Shown one piece after another: positions 25,701 through 35,700 of a DNA stretch of 64,000 nucleotides. This stretch comes from Motacilla alba alba (lineage: Eukaryota; Chordata; Aves; Passeriformes; Motacillidae), in the NCBI RefSeq assembly GCF_015832195.1, contig NC_052030.1:9815439-9879438 (forward strand), in the 5' to 3' direction. Made by a program: the position numbers and the translations under genes. A model generated the notes under the pieces. The model had not been told where the DNA came from. It did no database searches and was given only the letters and a program-made list of their open reading frames with translations. The first letter of the stretch is position 1. Each line of letters opens with the position of its first letter.

Positions 25701-28700
25701 TGTAACCCAGCAGCAATCTACAACACATCCTATGGGACGCAGGCCCACTATTCCCAGCCACGCCTGGCTCCCCACTCTGCCCAGGAGCTGCACCCAAAGC
25801 ATTATCCCAAGCCCATCTACTCCTACAGGTGAGTGGGGAGCAGGCAGCACATTGCCTACAGCCTGTCCTGGGATGGCTGTGACACTGCAGGGGTGTCTGA
25901 GTCCTTTGGGAGGGAACAAAAATCCCCTCATCCATGCAGGAGTTCTGTGGAAGCTGCCTCTGAGGGGTGGCAGGAGTGAACGAGGAAAGTAATTCCTGGA
26001 GAGCAGCACAGAGGGGGAGAAACAGCACAGAGGAGTAAAATCTGAGGATCACGGGGAAGGGGTCACAGCACCAGGCCTGGCAGAGCCCAAGAAGGGTTTG
26101 GACAATCCTTTGGGAATGTGGTGTGACTCTTGGGGATGGTGCTGTGCAGGGACAGGAGCTGGATCTTTGTGGGTCCCTTCTAAATCAGCTTACCCTGTGA
26201 TTCTGTGACTTCCGAGCCCTTGGGAACAGAAATCCCCTGTTTGTGTCTGAATAGGGGGGTGCAAGGTTGCTAGACCAGAAGGAGGTACGGAGTGACAGGA
26301 CAAGAGCAGTGAGCTCCCACTGCCAGGGCAGCGTGAGATGGGATATTGGGAAGGGATTCCTCCCTGTGAGGGTGGTGAGGCCCCGGCACTGGCTGCCCAG
26401 AGGAGCTGCGCAAGTGTCCAAAGACAGGTTGGACGTGGCTTGGAGCACCCTGGGCTAGTGGAAGATGGCAGGGGGTGGAACTGGATGAGCTTTAAGGTCC
26501 CTTCCCACCCAAGCCATTCCATGATTCCGAGCCATTCCTGGATTTCCTGCCCTCAGCTGTTTGATCGCCATGGCGCTGAAGAACAGCAAGACCGGGAGCC
26601 TGCCCGTGAGCGAGATCTACAGCTTCATGAAGGAGCACTTCCCCTACTTCAAGGTACCTGAGCATTCCCCAGCTTGGAAATGCCACATCCCAGCCCCCTT
26701 TCCCCCACCGTGGCTGCTCCCATTAACACAATCCTGCCCCTCGCAGACAGCCCCCGACGGGTGGAAGAATTCCGTGCGCCACAACCTGTCCCTGAACAAG
26801 TGCTTTGAGAAGGTGGAGAACAAACTGAGCGGGACGTCCCGCAAGGGCTGCCTGTGGGCCCTCAACCCCGCCAAGATCGACAAGATGGAGGAGGAGATGC
26901 AGAAGTGGAAGAGGAAGGATTTGGCTGCTATCCACAGGAGCATGGCTAACCCAGGTAGGGCTGGTGGCCCACATCCCCATCCTGCACATCCCTGGCATTC
27001 CCTGCACGGCTCCGCGGCCTCCGGGGTTACTGTTTGGGGGAATATTTTTATATCCAGTCACATTTAATGCACTTTTCATAGAGAAGCATTTTAATGCTGT
27101 TTTTTGCCTGTTCTTCTGCAAAACTCTCCCTTTCCTAAGACATTTTCTTATTTATAGAATAGAATTTATTTATACTATATTAATATAAATATTATGTAGT
27201 TATATCTATTATCTATATTGTCTAATATATATCTATCTATATAGATATATCTAATATTATATATATTATAATATACATATTATATCTACATCTATAATAT
27301 TATATCTATAGATATCTGTCATATCTTTATATACCTATATCAATGTATTATAGCTAATATTCGATTTATTATTTATATAATAGTTATTAGTTATATAATA
27401 TAAATTATAAATAATAAATATAAATATAAATAAATTATAAATAATTTATATAAATACTATATATTATATATTTATAGAAACACTATATATTATATCTTTC
27501 TATAAATAATATAAATATCTTCATTATTTATAATTTCCCCCCCTTATTTATAAAATTTCTTATTTATAAAGAAACACATTTTCGAAACTCTTGAAACTTT
27601 CAGGAGCTCAGTATTGAGTTTTTCAAATCAACTGGAGGGTTTTTTTTGCAACAAAATGCAGTCAGTGATAAATGACATGTTATTTGTTTAAAAGCAAAAG
27701 GGCCACTGCAACAGTCGGGAGTTTTTTGTAGTTATTTGGGAGATAAGCAGAATTTTTTTGTACTTACAGACAAGCAGAATTCAGAGTGTTTCTCTGAGCA
27801 CAGAGTTCTGCAGCTGGGGGTGAGCTGCCAGCAGGGGTGTGTCACCCTGATTTTCTAAGACTTTGCTAAGCCTTCTGATGTTTGTATTCTTGTAACAAAC
27901 TTTCTCACACACAGTTCTGTAAACAACTTATGTTTTGCATTCTTTCATGGAGGAGGAGAGAATTGATGGACTCTTGGTCTGTCCAGTGTCATTGGAGAGG
28001 TGGCACTGTCACCCTCCAATCCACTGTCACTTTTGGAAAACTATAAATGTTAGAGTCAGAAAATAAAGGTCCCTCTTTTTTGTTCACCTGGAGAGCAGCA
28101 GTGTCCGTGTTGTCTTTTCGTGTCGTATTACGACAACGGTGGCTCTGCAGTTTCATGATCATTTCTTTAGCTCAGTCAGGGATAACCACGGAAGTGGATT
28201 TGGGGAAAGAATTAGGTGGCATTCCTTAGGAGAATTAGGTGGTCACAGCCTCTGCTGGGTTTCACACTGTGACAATCAGTTCATGCCATAAATGCAGCTG
28301 CGCTTTGGGCACTCCCTGCTCGAACAAACGGGTTAAAGCATCTCTTTCCCTCCTTGGAATGGGCAGAGGAGCTGGACAAGCTGATCACCGACAGACCCGA
28401 GAGCTGCAGGCGGCCCAGCAAGCAGGCAGAGCCCGAGGGGCCCCCGCTGGGCCGCATCTCCGTGTCGCAGCTGCAGCCCCAGCCCATCATGACGCTGTCC
28501 CTGCAGTCCCTCCCGCTGCACCACCAGCTCCAGACCCAGGCTCGCCTCGCCCCCAACTCGCCAGCACCTGCACAAACTCCTCCTCTGCACACCCTGCCTG
28601 ACATGAGCCACAGCCCCCTGCCCCACCACGCCATGGGACGCGCCCCGGACTTCCCGAACGTGGCGGTGGACATGAGCACGGAGGTGGACGCTCTGGATCC

Positions 28701-29667
28701 CAGCATTATGGATTTCGCACTGCAAGGTACGGGGCGAGGCGCTGGGGGAGGGCAGAGCTGGGCTTTGGGGATGTGTTAACGCTGACTGTCCAACCAGGGT
28801 CCGCAGAGGGGTGTTCTGGGATGGGGCTGGGTGTTGGCGTCTGTGGGGTGACTTCCTGGGTCGCCCTCAGGGATTTTGTCCCTGTGTCAGGTGGGACTGC
28901 AAAGCACCTTCCTGGCTCCAGTGCAGGCACTGCAGGGGGTGGAAGCAGGGGTGTCCAACCAGCTGGATGTGGGACACCATATCTCTCTGCCCCGGGAAAA
29001 CAGAGCTCTGCTCGTGCTTTGGTGTTCTCCATCTGTGCAAGTAGAACTCCTCTGGTTTGTAGCAATGTCTGACATGGTCCTGGGTAGAGCACAGGTAGAG
29101 AGGCGCTGAATGGAAGGGTCTGGAAGCAGAAGAGTTGGTGATAGACACACTTGCTGCCCAGAAAGACCTGGAATCACAGGAATTTTAGGAGGGGATCAGA
29201 CACACTTGATGCCCAGAAAGGTCTGGAATCACAGGTTCTGGGGGATCAGACTTGCTGCCCAGAAAGGTCTGGAATCACAGGATCTGGGGGGTCAGACACC
29301 CTTGCTGCTCCTTGCACCACCGTAGTCCCACCCTTGAGCATAAAATGAAGCCCTTTAGTCCCAGCCCTGGGGACCTGGGGATGTGCTGCTGTGAGCAGGA
29401 TTCCATCTTTTTCCAGGGAACATTTGGGAGGAGATGAAAGACGACAGCTTCAGCCTGGACACCCTGGGTGCCTTCAGCAACTCCCCCCTGCATCTCTCCG
29501 ACTGCGAGCTGGGCACGCCCGGCCTGACGCCCGTGTCCAGCGGCAGCGACCGCTCCTTCTCCGACCTGCAGGTCACTGGCCTTTACACCACCTACACCAC
29601 CCTGGACAATGTGGCAGCTGCTCAGTACATGAACCCCCAAGGCAACAAAGCCATCCCTCTGCTCTGA
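14098..29667 (+). CDS. FOXN4: FOXN4, forkhead box N4 transcription factor (complete, 9 coding exons)
   Basis: The coding exons are 14098-14180, 24300-24463, 25220-25329, 25418-25552, 25701-25828, 26557-26653, 26747-26954, 28367-28726 and 29417-29667. They sum to 1536 nt and encode 511 aa, close to human FOXN4 (517). All introns are GT-AG. The N terminus ([16 protein letters not shown]) and C terminus are recognisably FOXN4. The forkhead DNA-binding domain spans about residues 198-293, from the KPIYSYS start through [17 protein letters not shown] (243-259), with recognition-helix N247, R250 and H251. A proline run ([11 protein letters not shown]) lies in exon 25418-25552, and the acidic [10 protein letters not shown] motif typical of the FOXN1/N4 activation region is in the 28367 exon. 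The family acts in the nucleus in retinal amacrine/horizontal, spinal V2 and multiciliated cell programmes. The start is the first codon of exon 2, just after its acceptor (AG at 14093-14094). A non-coding exon 1 is expected in the CpG island upstream. Confidence 0.97.
14415..14505 (+). mobile_element. CR1 LINE 3'-end fragment in FOXN4 intron 2
   Basis: GGGCTTGATAATCTTGGAGG followed by a TCTTTTACG...TGCGATTCTC tail is a diverged CR1 end. Confidence 0.7.
20695..20810 (-). mobile_element. CR1 LINE 3'-end fragment in FOXN4 intron 2
   Basis: Reverse tail: GGAATCACAGAATCCCAGAA, GGGTTGGAAGGGATCTTAAA, CCATGGGCAGGGA. Confidence 0.88.
20959..21136 (+). repeat. (GGGAA)n pentanucleotide, about 36 copies
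   Basis: This is an almost uninterrupted polypurine run in FOXN4 intron 2, with one slip (an extra A) at about 21004. Such mirror-symmetric purine tracts can form triplexes. Confidence 0.97.
21413..22310 (+). repeat. 55-bp minisatellite, about 14 copies
   Basis: Fourteen copies of the core TTCTGTGTTTCCCTG recur every 51-69 bp together with CCAGCCCGGGAGGAGGCTGA. Longer units carry an extra ATCCCTCAC segment. The minus-strand open frame of 337 codons here is produced by the repeat. Confidence 0.95.
22310..22800 (+). promoter_or_regulatory. FOXN4: CpG-rich intronic element with RFX-type site (candidate FOXN4 enhancer or alternative promoter)
   Basis: A GC-rich, CpG-containing block in the middle of intron 2 holds ACAATGG and ACAAAGG (SOX-like), CAACTGTTG (MYB-like) and GTAACCATGGCAAT at 22762-22775, close to the RFX X-box palindrome. 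TAATTA follows. The role is inferred. Confidence 0.4.
26250..26532 (+). mobile_element. CR1 LINE 3' segment ending at the FOXN4 exon 7 acceptor
   Basis: About 280 bp of CR1 (CTGGCTGCCCAGAGGAGCTG, then the CCCTTCCCACCCAAGCCATTC tail) fills most of FOXN4 intron 6 and stops about 25 bp before exon 7. A second short tail lies at about 26165-26210. Confidence 0.88.
26955..28366 (+). other. FOXN4: FOXN4 intron 8 with AT-rich core
   Basis: The intron contains an almost pure A/T block at about 27130-27560 with repeated TATAT and ATTTATA words, followed by a probable solo LTR. No gene is seen. Confidence 0.7.
27836..28135 (+). mobile_element. Probable solo LTR of an old endogenous retrovirus (FOXN4 intron 8)
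   Basis: The order of signals resembles an LTR: a TATA-like CTATAAATG (about 28040), AATAAA (about 28062), a T-rich stretch, then U5-like sequence ending TTACGACA at 28135. No retroviral coding sequence is nearby. The 5' end is uncertain; TGTGTCACCC at about 27837 is a candidate. Confidence 0.45.
29140..29312 (+). repeat. Tandem repeat in FOXN4 intron 9, about 4 copies
   Basis: Units contain GCCCAGAAAG followed by CTGGAATCACAGG, 43-56 bp long, and end about 105 bp before the last coding exon. Confidence 0.85.
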
Positions 29668-31155
29668 GCTTGGCACCGTTCCACGGATCCCGAGGGACGG
29701 TTCTTCCCCGTGGTTAAAATCCGACCGGGAAGCTCCAAGGGCTCGTCCTGCTTTGGGATGCGTTGGCTGCTTCCAGCGCGTGAGGCCAAAATAAATCAAG
29801 CTGGGACTTGTAAAACCACTTTCCCCCACGGCAAGGGCATGGACATTTGTGTTGTGGGACTGGGGAGCTCTCCAGAAGGACCTGGAAGGCAGCAGGAACT
29901 TTCACTGGAATGTAAATGAGCTAAAAATCACCCAGTTAAGGGAATTAAATTTATTCCACATCGTGGTGGAGCTGCTGTGTCACCACTGTCACAGAAGCCA
30001 CCACAAGCCAAGGGGCTGGCCAGCCTCAAGTTGGTTGATTGTGCCCCTGGTGTGTCATTTTTTTCTTAATTTGCCAAATTGGACAAAGACCTCCCCCAGT
30101 TCCTGGAGACGTTTGCACCACTAACACTTTTCTGATGTACCTGTTGTTAATTTATTGTTAGGAGGTATGAAAACGGAGCAAAACCACTAAAAAAGGAAAA
30201 CTCCCCTCCCTAGCAGACCACTGTTATATCTAGATTTGTAAAAGTCCTCACCCCTGAAGGAAGTGGTACTACTGACCTATTAAACTGATCACTGGCTAGA
30301 GGATTTTAGGAATTATGCCAATTTTTAGGATTTTTTAAAAAAATAGATTTATAGTCTTGTGTCTTGTGCTTCTGTCTATTCTTGTGCTAGGCAGTATTAC
30401 TATTTGTAAATTTATTTATATTTATTGTTATGAAAAGAAATTATGTGAACTGAGCACTGTTCAATTTGTATAATGCTGCAGTAACCTGTTTTACAGCCAC
30501 TAAATTATTCATCACCAGAACCACAACCATCTTATCACAGTTTTTACACTACGTTTCTTTAATAAGCACTTTTGATACTGTGAAACTCACGCTTTTTAAA
30601 AAATTCAGAGACCAAATATTGTCACTGTACCTTTCATAATAGTCTTTGCTAATTAACTAAAAAACCTGATTCTAATGTAGCTTTTAAAAAAATCCAAACC
30701 CTGCTTTTTACTTGTTAACAATGTGATGAAACATCTGAAATATGTTGGAATTTAGCATTTAGTCTACTTATACCTCTGTGAGCAAAAAGTGATATTTATA
30801 TCTTGGGTTTTGTCTGTTCCTGTGCATTCAGAGAATTTCCCGGTGCCGTATCCAGGTGCTCCCAGGCTTTTCTCTCCCACACCCATCCATGGATTAAAGC
30901 TGGAGGGTGCAGGATGCTGGAGTGGCCCCACAGGGCACTTTCTTGCTTGAAAATATGAAGATGGGGGCTTGGAAACATCTGTGCCTGTATCCTCCCAGTG
31001 CATCCCTCCATGGCAACCTCTTCCAAAGGGCACCGTGATGCTCCACGTCATAATTTATTGTCCAAGGACAAATGTGATGAACGATCCTTTGCTGTGACTG
31101 GTGTCACCTACGATGTCTTTTGCTTTTTTAAATAAACATTTCTTAGCACTATGCC
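29668..31155 (+). terminator. FOXN4: FOXN4 3' UTR and poly(A) signal
   Basis: No other gene lies between the FOXN4 stop and the AATAAA at 31131-31136, which I take as the main cleavage signal. An AU-rich element with overlapping ATTTA motifs sits at about 30410-30426, suggesting a short-lived mRNA. An earlier AATAAA near 29790 could give a short isoform. Confidence 0.7.
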
Positions 31156-31282
31156 TGGGGCATTCTGGATGTGCTGTGTGGTGCCTGCTCTGGTGTCACG
31201 CTGGGCTTTCCAAGGCTTCATTCCCTTCACAGACCCCATGGCCAAGCTGAAGGTGGATCCTTGGCTCAAATCCTCCAGGAGA

Positions 31283-31375
31283 TTGAGAGTTTACAGGTAT
31301 TTACCATGAGAGTTTACAGGTATTTACTGTAAGAGTTTACAGTATTTACTCCAAGAGTTTACAGGTATTTAACTC
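31283..31375 (+). repeat. Short tandem repeat between FOXN4 and ACACB, 4 copies
   Basis: GAGTTTACAGGTATTTA recurs four times at 23-27 bp spacing in the convergent intergenic gap. Confidence 0.9.
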
Positions 31376-31574
31376 TCAGTTGTTCCTCTGTGGTGTCACC
31401 CTGTTCCTGAAACCCTCTGAAATGCCTGGAAAGGCTCTGGAGTGGGGATAGGGGCTGGCAGGATGGATGCTCAGAGCTGTCCCACCCCAAACAGGTCCCG
31501 TGCCACAGAAAAGGGGCCAGAGACACCAGGCCCTGCTCAGGACAATGACAGAAGACACAGAGGTCAGGGAGTTC

Positions 31575-32706
31575 CCTGGGAGCTGAGCGCACTTTATTGC
31601 CTGTCAGCAGTGACACCTTCCAGCCAGGAAGTGACTCACAAGACCCTTCCCATCCCCACCCCAGGACAGGGAGACCACAGATCCTCCAGACTCTGTGGGA
31701 TCCCCCAGCCCAGCCCCAGGAGGTGTCCAACACCTTCACCCCAGGGCAATACCAGCACTGCACTAGAGCCAGATGTCCCACCTTCCATTGCCATCCCACC
31801 TCCTCCTTTTGAGCCCAAGGTAAATCTGTGCTGGGGAAATGACACAGCCAGAGGCACTGGAAAGCTACAATTTCCCCTCCATGACCGAGATGATCAAAGG
31901 CTACCTGAGCAGCAGGGTACAGGTCCCAGCAGGTGACAGCTCCCCCTGGCTCTGCTGCTTCCAAGGAGGAACCAGGTCACTGGGGCAGGAGCACCTGGAG
32001 CATCCTCCCTCCTCTCCATGCTCTGCAGGAGCCAGAAAAGACACGAGATGGGCGAGAGGCACAGCCAGGTCAGCCAAAGCTGGTGGATCCTTGGACATTC
32101 CCACGGGAGCAGCTCCCAGATTAGCTCACTGAGGTCTTTCCTGGACCATCAGCTATTCATGGCCACATCTACTCTTTGCCCCCCAGCGAGGGAAAGGATG
32201 ACAGAAATGTCTCCTCACAGTTTATAAAGCATCACTTGGAGGCTGCTTCTTATTTCCTGGTCTTGGTGCCTGGTCAGCTTGAACCCAGCCAGCTGGACAC
32301 TGGCCCTGGCCAGGGGTCTGTGCCTCCAGCTCTGTCCGGTCTCATGAGACATGTCTGACCTGCTGCTTGTTTGAAAGACCAAGGCCAGGGCTGGCAAGTA
32401 AAACAGGAAAATATTTTGGATTCTTTTTAAACAAAGTTCTGCACCAGGTCCAGATTCCAGGCTTGGCTCGGGACAAGTTCATCTTCTGCCAAGCTGCCCC
32501 TCTGGCAGCACCCCCAGTGCCAGAGGGGACTCTGCATGGATGGCAAGACCACCCCCATGGCTTAAAATACTTAAAAGCACTGGTGCCCCTTATTTAGGCA
32601 CGTGAGCAAGAGTCCAAGGCTCCAGTTCAAGGGCTGAGGAACCAGGTGGGCACGTGAGGTCTGGCTGTGTCCTGGTGCTTCTCCTACCCTGTGGTGATTG
32701 CCCAGC
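31575..32706 (-). terminator. ACACB: ACACB 3' UTR and poly(A) signal
   Basis: On the minus strand AATAAA lies at 31598-31593, about 1.1 kb past the stop. The implied mRNA end near 31575 faces the FOXN4 3' end, about 420 bp away. No other gene is seen in between, only a short tandem repeat at 31283-31375. Confidence 0.65.
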
Positions 32707-35700
32707 TCAGGAGGGATCATCAGTGTCCACCCTGGACAGGAGATGGGCGACCTGGGCCTTCTGCGGCCCGGTGATGTGCTGAGCCATCTGCACGATGCAG
32801 TCCATGGTCAGCTCAGGGTTGGCCTGGAGCAAGCTGCAAAGCACGGGGCAGAGAGAGGTTTCCTGAGAGGCTGAAGTGAGAACTGCCAGGTCTCCACCAC
32901 CTGCTGTTCCCATCCCAGGGACCCCCTTCTCATCCCAGCTCCCACAGGCACTCACCTGCGGATGTGCTTGAGGATGTAGTCCCGCTTCAGGTACTTGATG
33001 TTCTCCCTGATGGCTGACTGGGTGCCATCCTCCTCCTGCATGTGCTTCTCCAGCCACTCCACCACCACCTGGTTGTTGTCCCAGAGGTAGCCCTGGAGAA
33101 AGCAGCACTGTGGGCAGGGGGTTCTGCTGCCTGCACACCCCGAGTACCCCCCTTCCTCCTGGCGCCTCAAATCCAGGCCATGGGATTTTTCTTCCCCGTC
33201 CTGCACCTTTTTGCAAACCATTTAAAAAGCATAAAGGTAACACATGGTTCCTTTGCAGGTCCTACTTCCTGAGGCAGGCACAGCAACATGTGTGTCATTT
33301 GAGAGCAGCCCAAATGCTAAAAACCCCACTTTTGCCGTGGGAAGCCCTGTCATGGTAAAAAAGGTTTATTTGGGGACCATTTTGCCATCGCTGAGCACCA
33401 GTACACAGCTGGAAGTCACCTGATTTGAAGAGCCAGCCCCAGCCCAGGGCTGCTTCGCTGCCCATCCTCACACATTCCCATCACACATTGAAACACCACT
33501 GAAACCTCTGAATGGTGGGAGAGCGAGGTGAGATCCCTCGGGATGTCCTGGCTGTGGAGGTGGCTCAGGAAGCCGGGGCTGGGGGTACCTTTTCAGCTCC
33601 TTCTGTCTCCATGAACCAGCGCCGCAGCATGGACTGGATGTGGATGTGGCTGAGCTCGCTGTTGGCCTTCAGCACCTCCCCCTTCACCACCTCCTCCAGC
33701 AGCAGCCGCCGCAGCCTCCAGTAGAGGAAGGAGCGGGCGCTCTTCCACTCCAGGATGTCCTGCGGAATCCGGAGCGCAGCCCGGGTTTGCCGGCGGCTGC
33801 TGGCTCCCAGCTCCGGCGGGATGGAGGGCAGGGATGTCACAGGGAAGGGATTTTCCCCCCACCTTTGCCTGTCACCTCGGAGCCCCTCCCCTGTGCCCGG
33901 CTCACCGTGATGACCCCTTTCTCCTGCATGCGGCCCGGGGTGTCGTGCAGGTCTGCGAAGCGCACGGCCACCTGGTGGTACACGGGAAGCAGCAGCTCCT
34001 CCCGCGCCTTCAGCTGCTTCTCCAGCTGCTTGCGCTGCACCTCCGACAGCTCCGGGGACCCTGCGGGACACGGCGGGCTAAGCAGCCACCAAGTGATGCC
34101 ACCAGGGCGTCCCGTCTGTGCTCCCACATCAGCCACCATGCCCAGTGCCACGGCTCTCTCCTTGGCACACTGACACCAGAGCCACACATGGCCACAAAGA
34201 GGTCACCACACCCAGTGCCCGCTACATGAGAGGGGAGATGGCATTTGGAAGGACTCTGTGGGACCATGTTGTAGCAGGCTGGAGGGACACGGGGGAAATG
34301 AACTCCCAATGCATCAGGAACCAGTTCAACGTGGCCATGGCCATCCTTCATCTCAAAGCATGGGAGAAGACCCCAGCCCCATTTAACCCATTGACGGAGC
34401 CCCCAGGAGATACAGGTGTTCTAAAGTACCACCACATCCTGTCAGCTGCACCAACAGAAAAGACATAAAGAGTTTTCCCAGAAGGACACTAAAGGACTCC
34501 TGGTGGTTGCCACCAAAGTGCTTGAGCCTCATGTTTAACTTGCCACCATCAATGTCCACAACCCCAAACTCCCTTTCCTTACCCAGCTGTTCAACAAGCC
34601 CCGCATATACTGTGTCGATCCTTCTCATGGTCTTCACCAAATCCTTCTTTCTGAACTTGATCTCCACTGTTCCTCCAGGCTCCAAAATGCCTCCCCTGGA
34701 AGGGAGGTTTGGTAAAGCAAGGACTGGTGTGCATGGGAGAATAAATCCCAGGCAGCTGACACACACACAGGTATTTCGGGTGACGCACACAGGTGTTCAG
34801 GATGCTGACCTGCTCTCCTTGTCAGCATAGAGCTCCACGTGCAGGGGGTTGATGGTGGAGTCGATGACCACCCAGGAGCCGCCGCGCAGCTCGGCGTGAG
34901 GGGGGATGTACACCAGCACAGGCTGCTTGAAGTCCCGCAGGCTGTCCACGATGAAGGCGCCAAACTTCAGCATCTGGTCGTACATGTCTGAAAGCCAAAG
35001 GGACTCAGGGGCTGGGTGTCCCAACTGCCACTGCCCCAGCCTCCTCCCAGCTGCCCAAAGCCACCTTTTCTACCGGAAAGACAAAGCACCCTGCAAAACC
35101 AGCCAGCAGGAAGCCACCAACCCCTGGACCTCTGCCCTGTGATCCCCCATGACCTCCCCAGCCCAACCCAACCCCACATCCCAGAGTGGTGCATATCCTG
35201 GTGGGCTGGGCCATCCCAGGACCCTGTGGGGTGGCAGGGCTGACAGAGGTTTATCTCACCATGGGAATGTGGGCATCCCAAGCACAGGTACCTTTCATGC
35301 CGCTGGAGAAGCCTCTCCAGTTGGCAAAGATCATCAGCGGGAGGTGCTCCCGGTTGAAGTCCCGAATGGCCTGGGCTGTTTTAAAAGCAGAGTCTGGGAA
35401 CCAGACCTGTCCAGCCTGCTGGATTATCTGGAAAAGACAGTGAGCAGCTGAGACTGTGCCAGTTCTTCCTGGCATGCCACATGAAACAGCTGGAAGAAAA
35501 CAAACTGCCCCAGCACCCTTGATTTCACCTGAATTAAGGAAAATTACGCCCAAGGATCATGCTGAGCTATTACTCCTCCCTTCCCTCCAGCTCCTCTCAG
35601 ATGCCACCTGGCCCCAGCTGTAGCCCACTCACCTTTGCCTCTGAGTCCAGGTTGGCAGGGTCAGCGGGTATTGTCACCTCCACGGTGCGGGTCTCAACAG

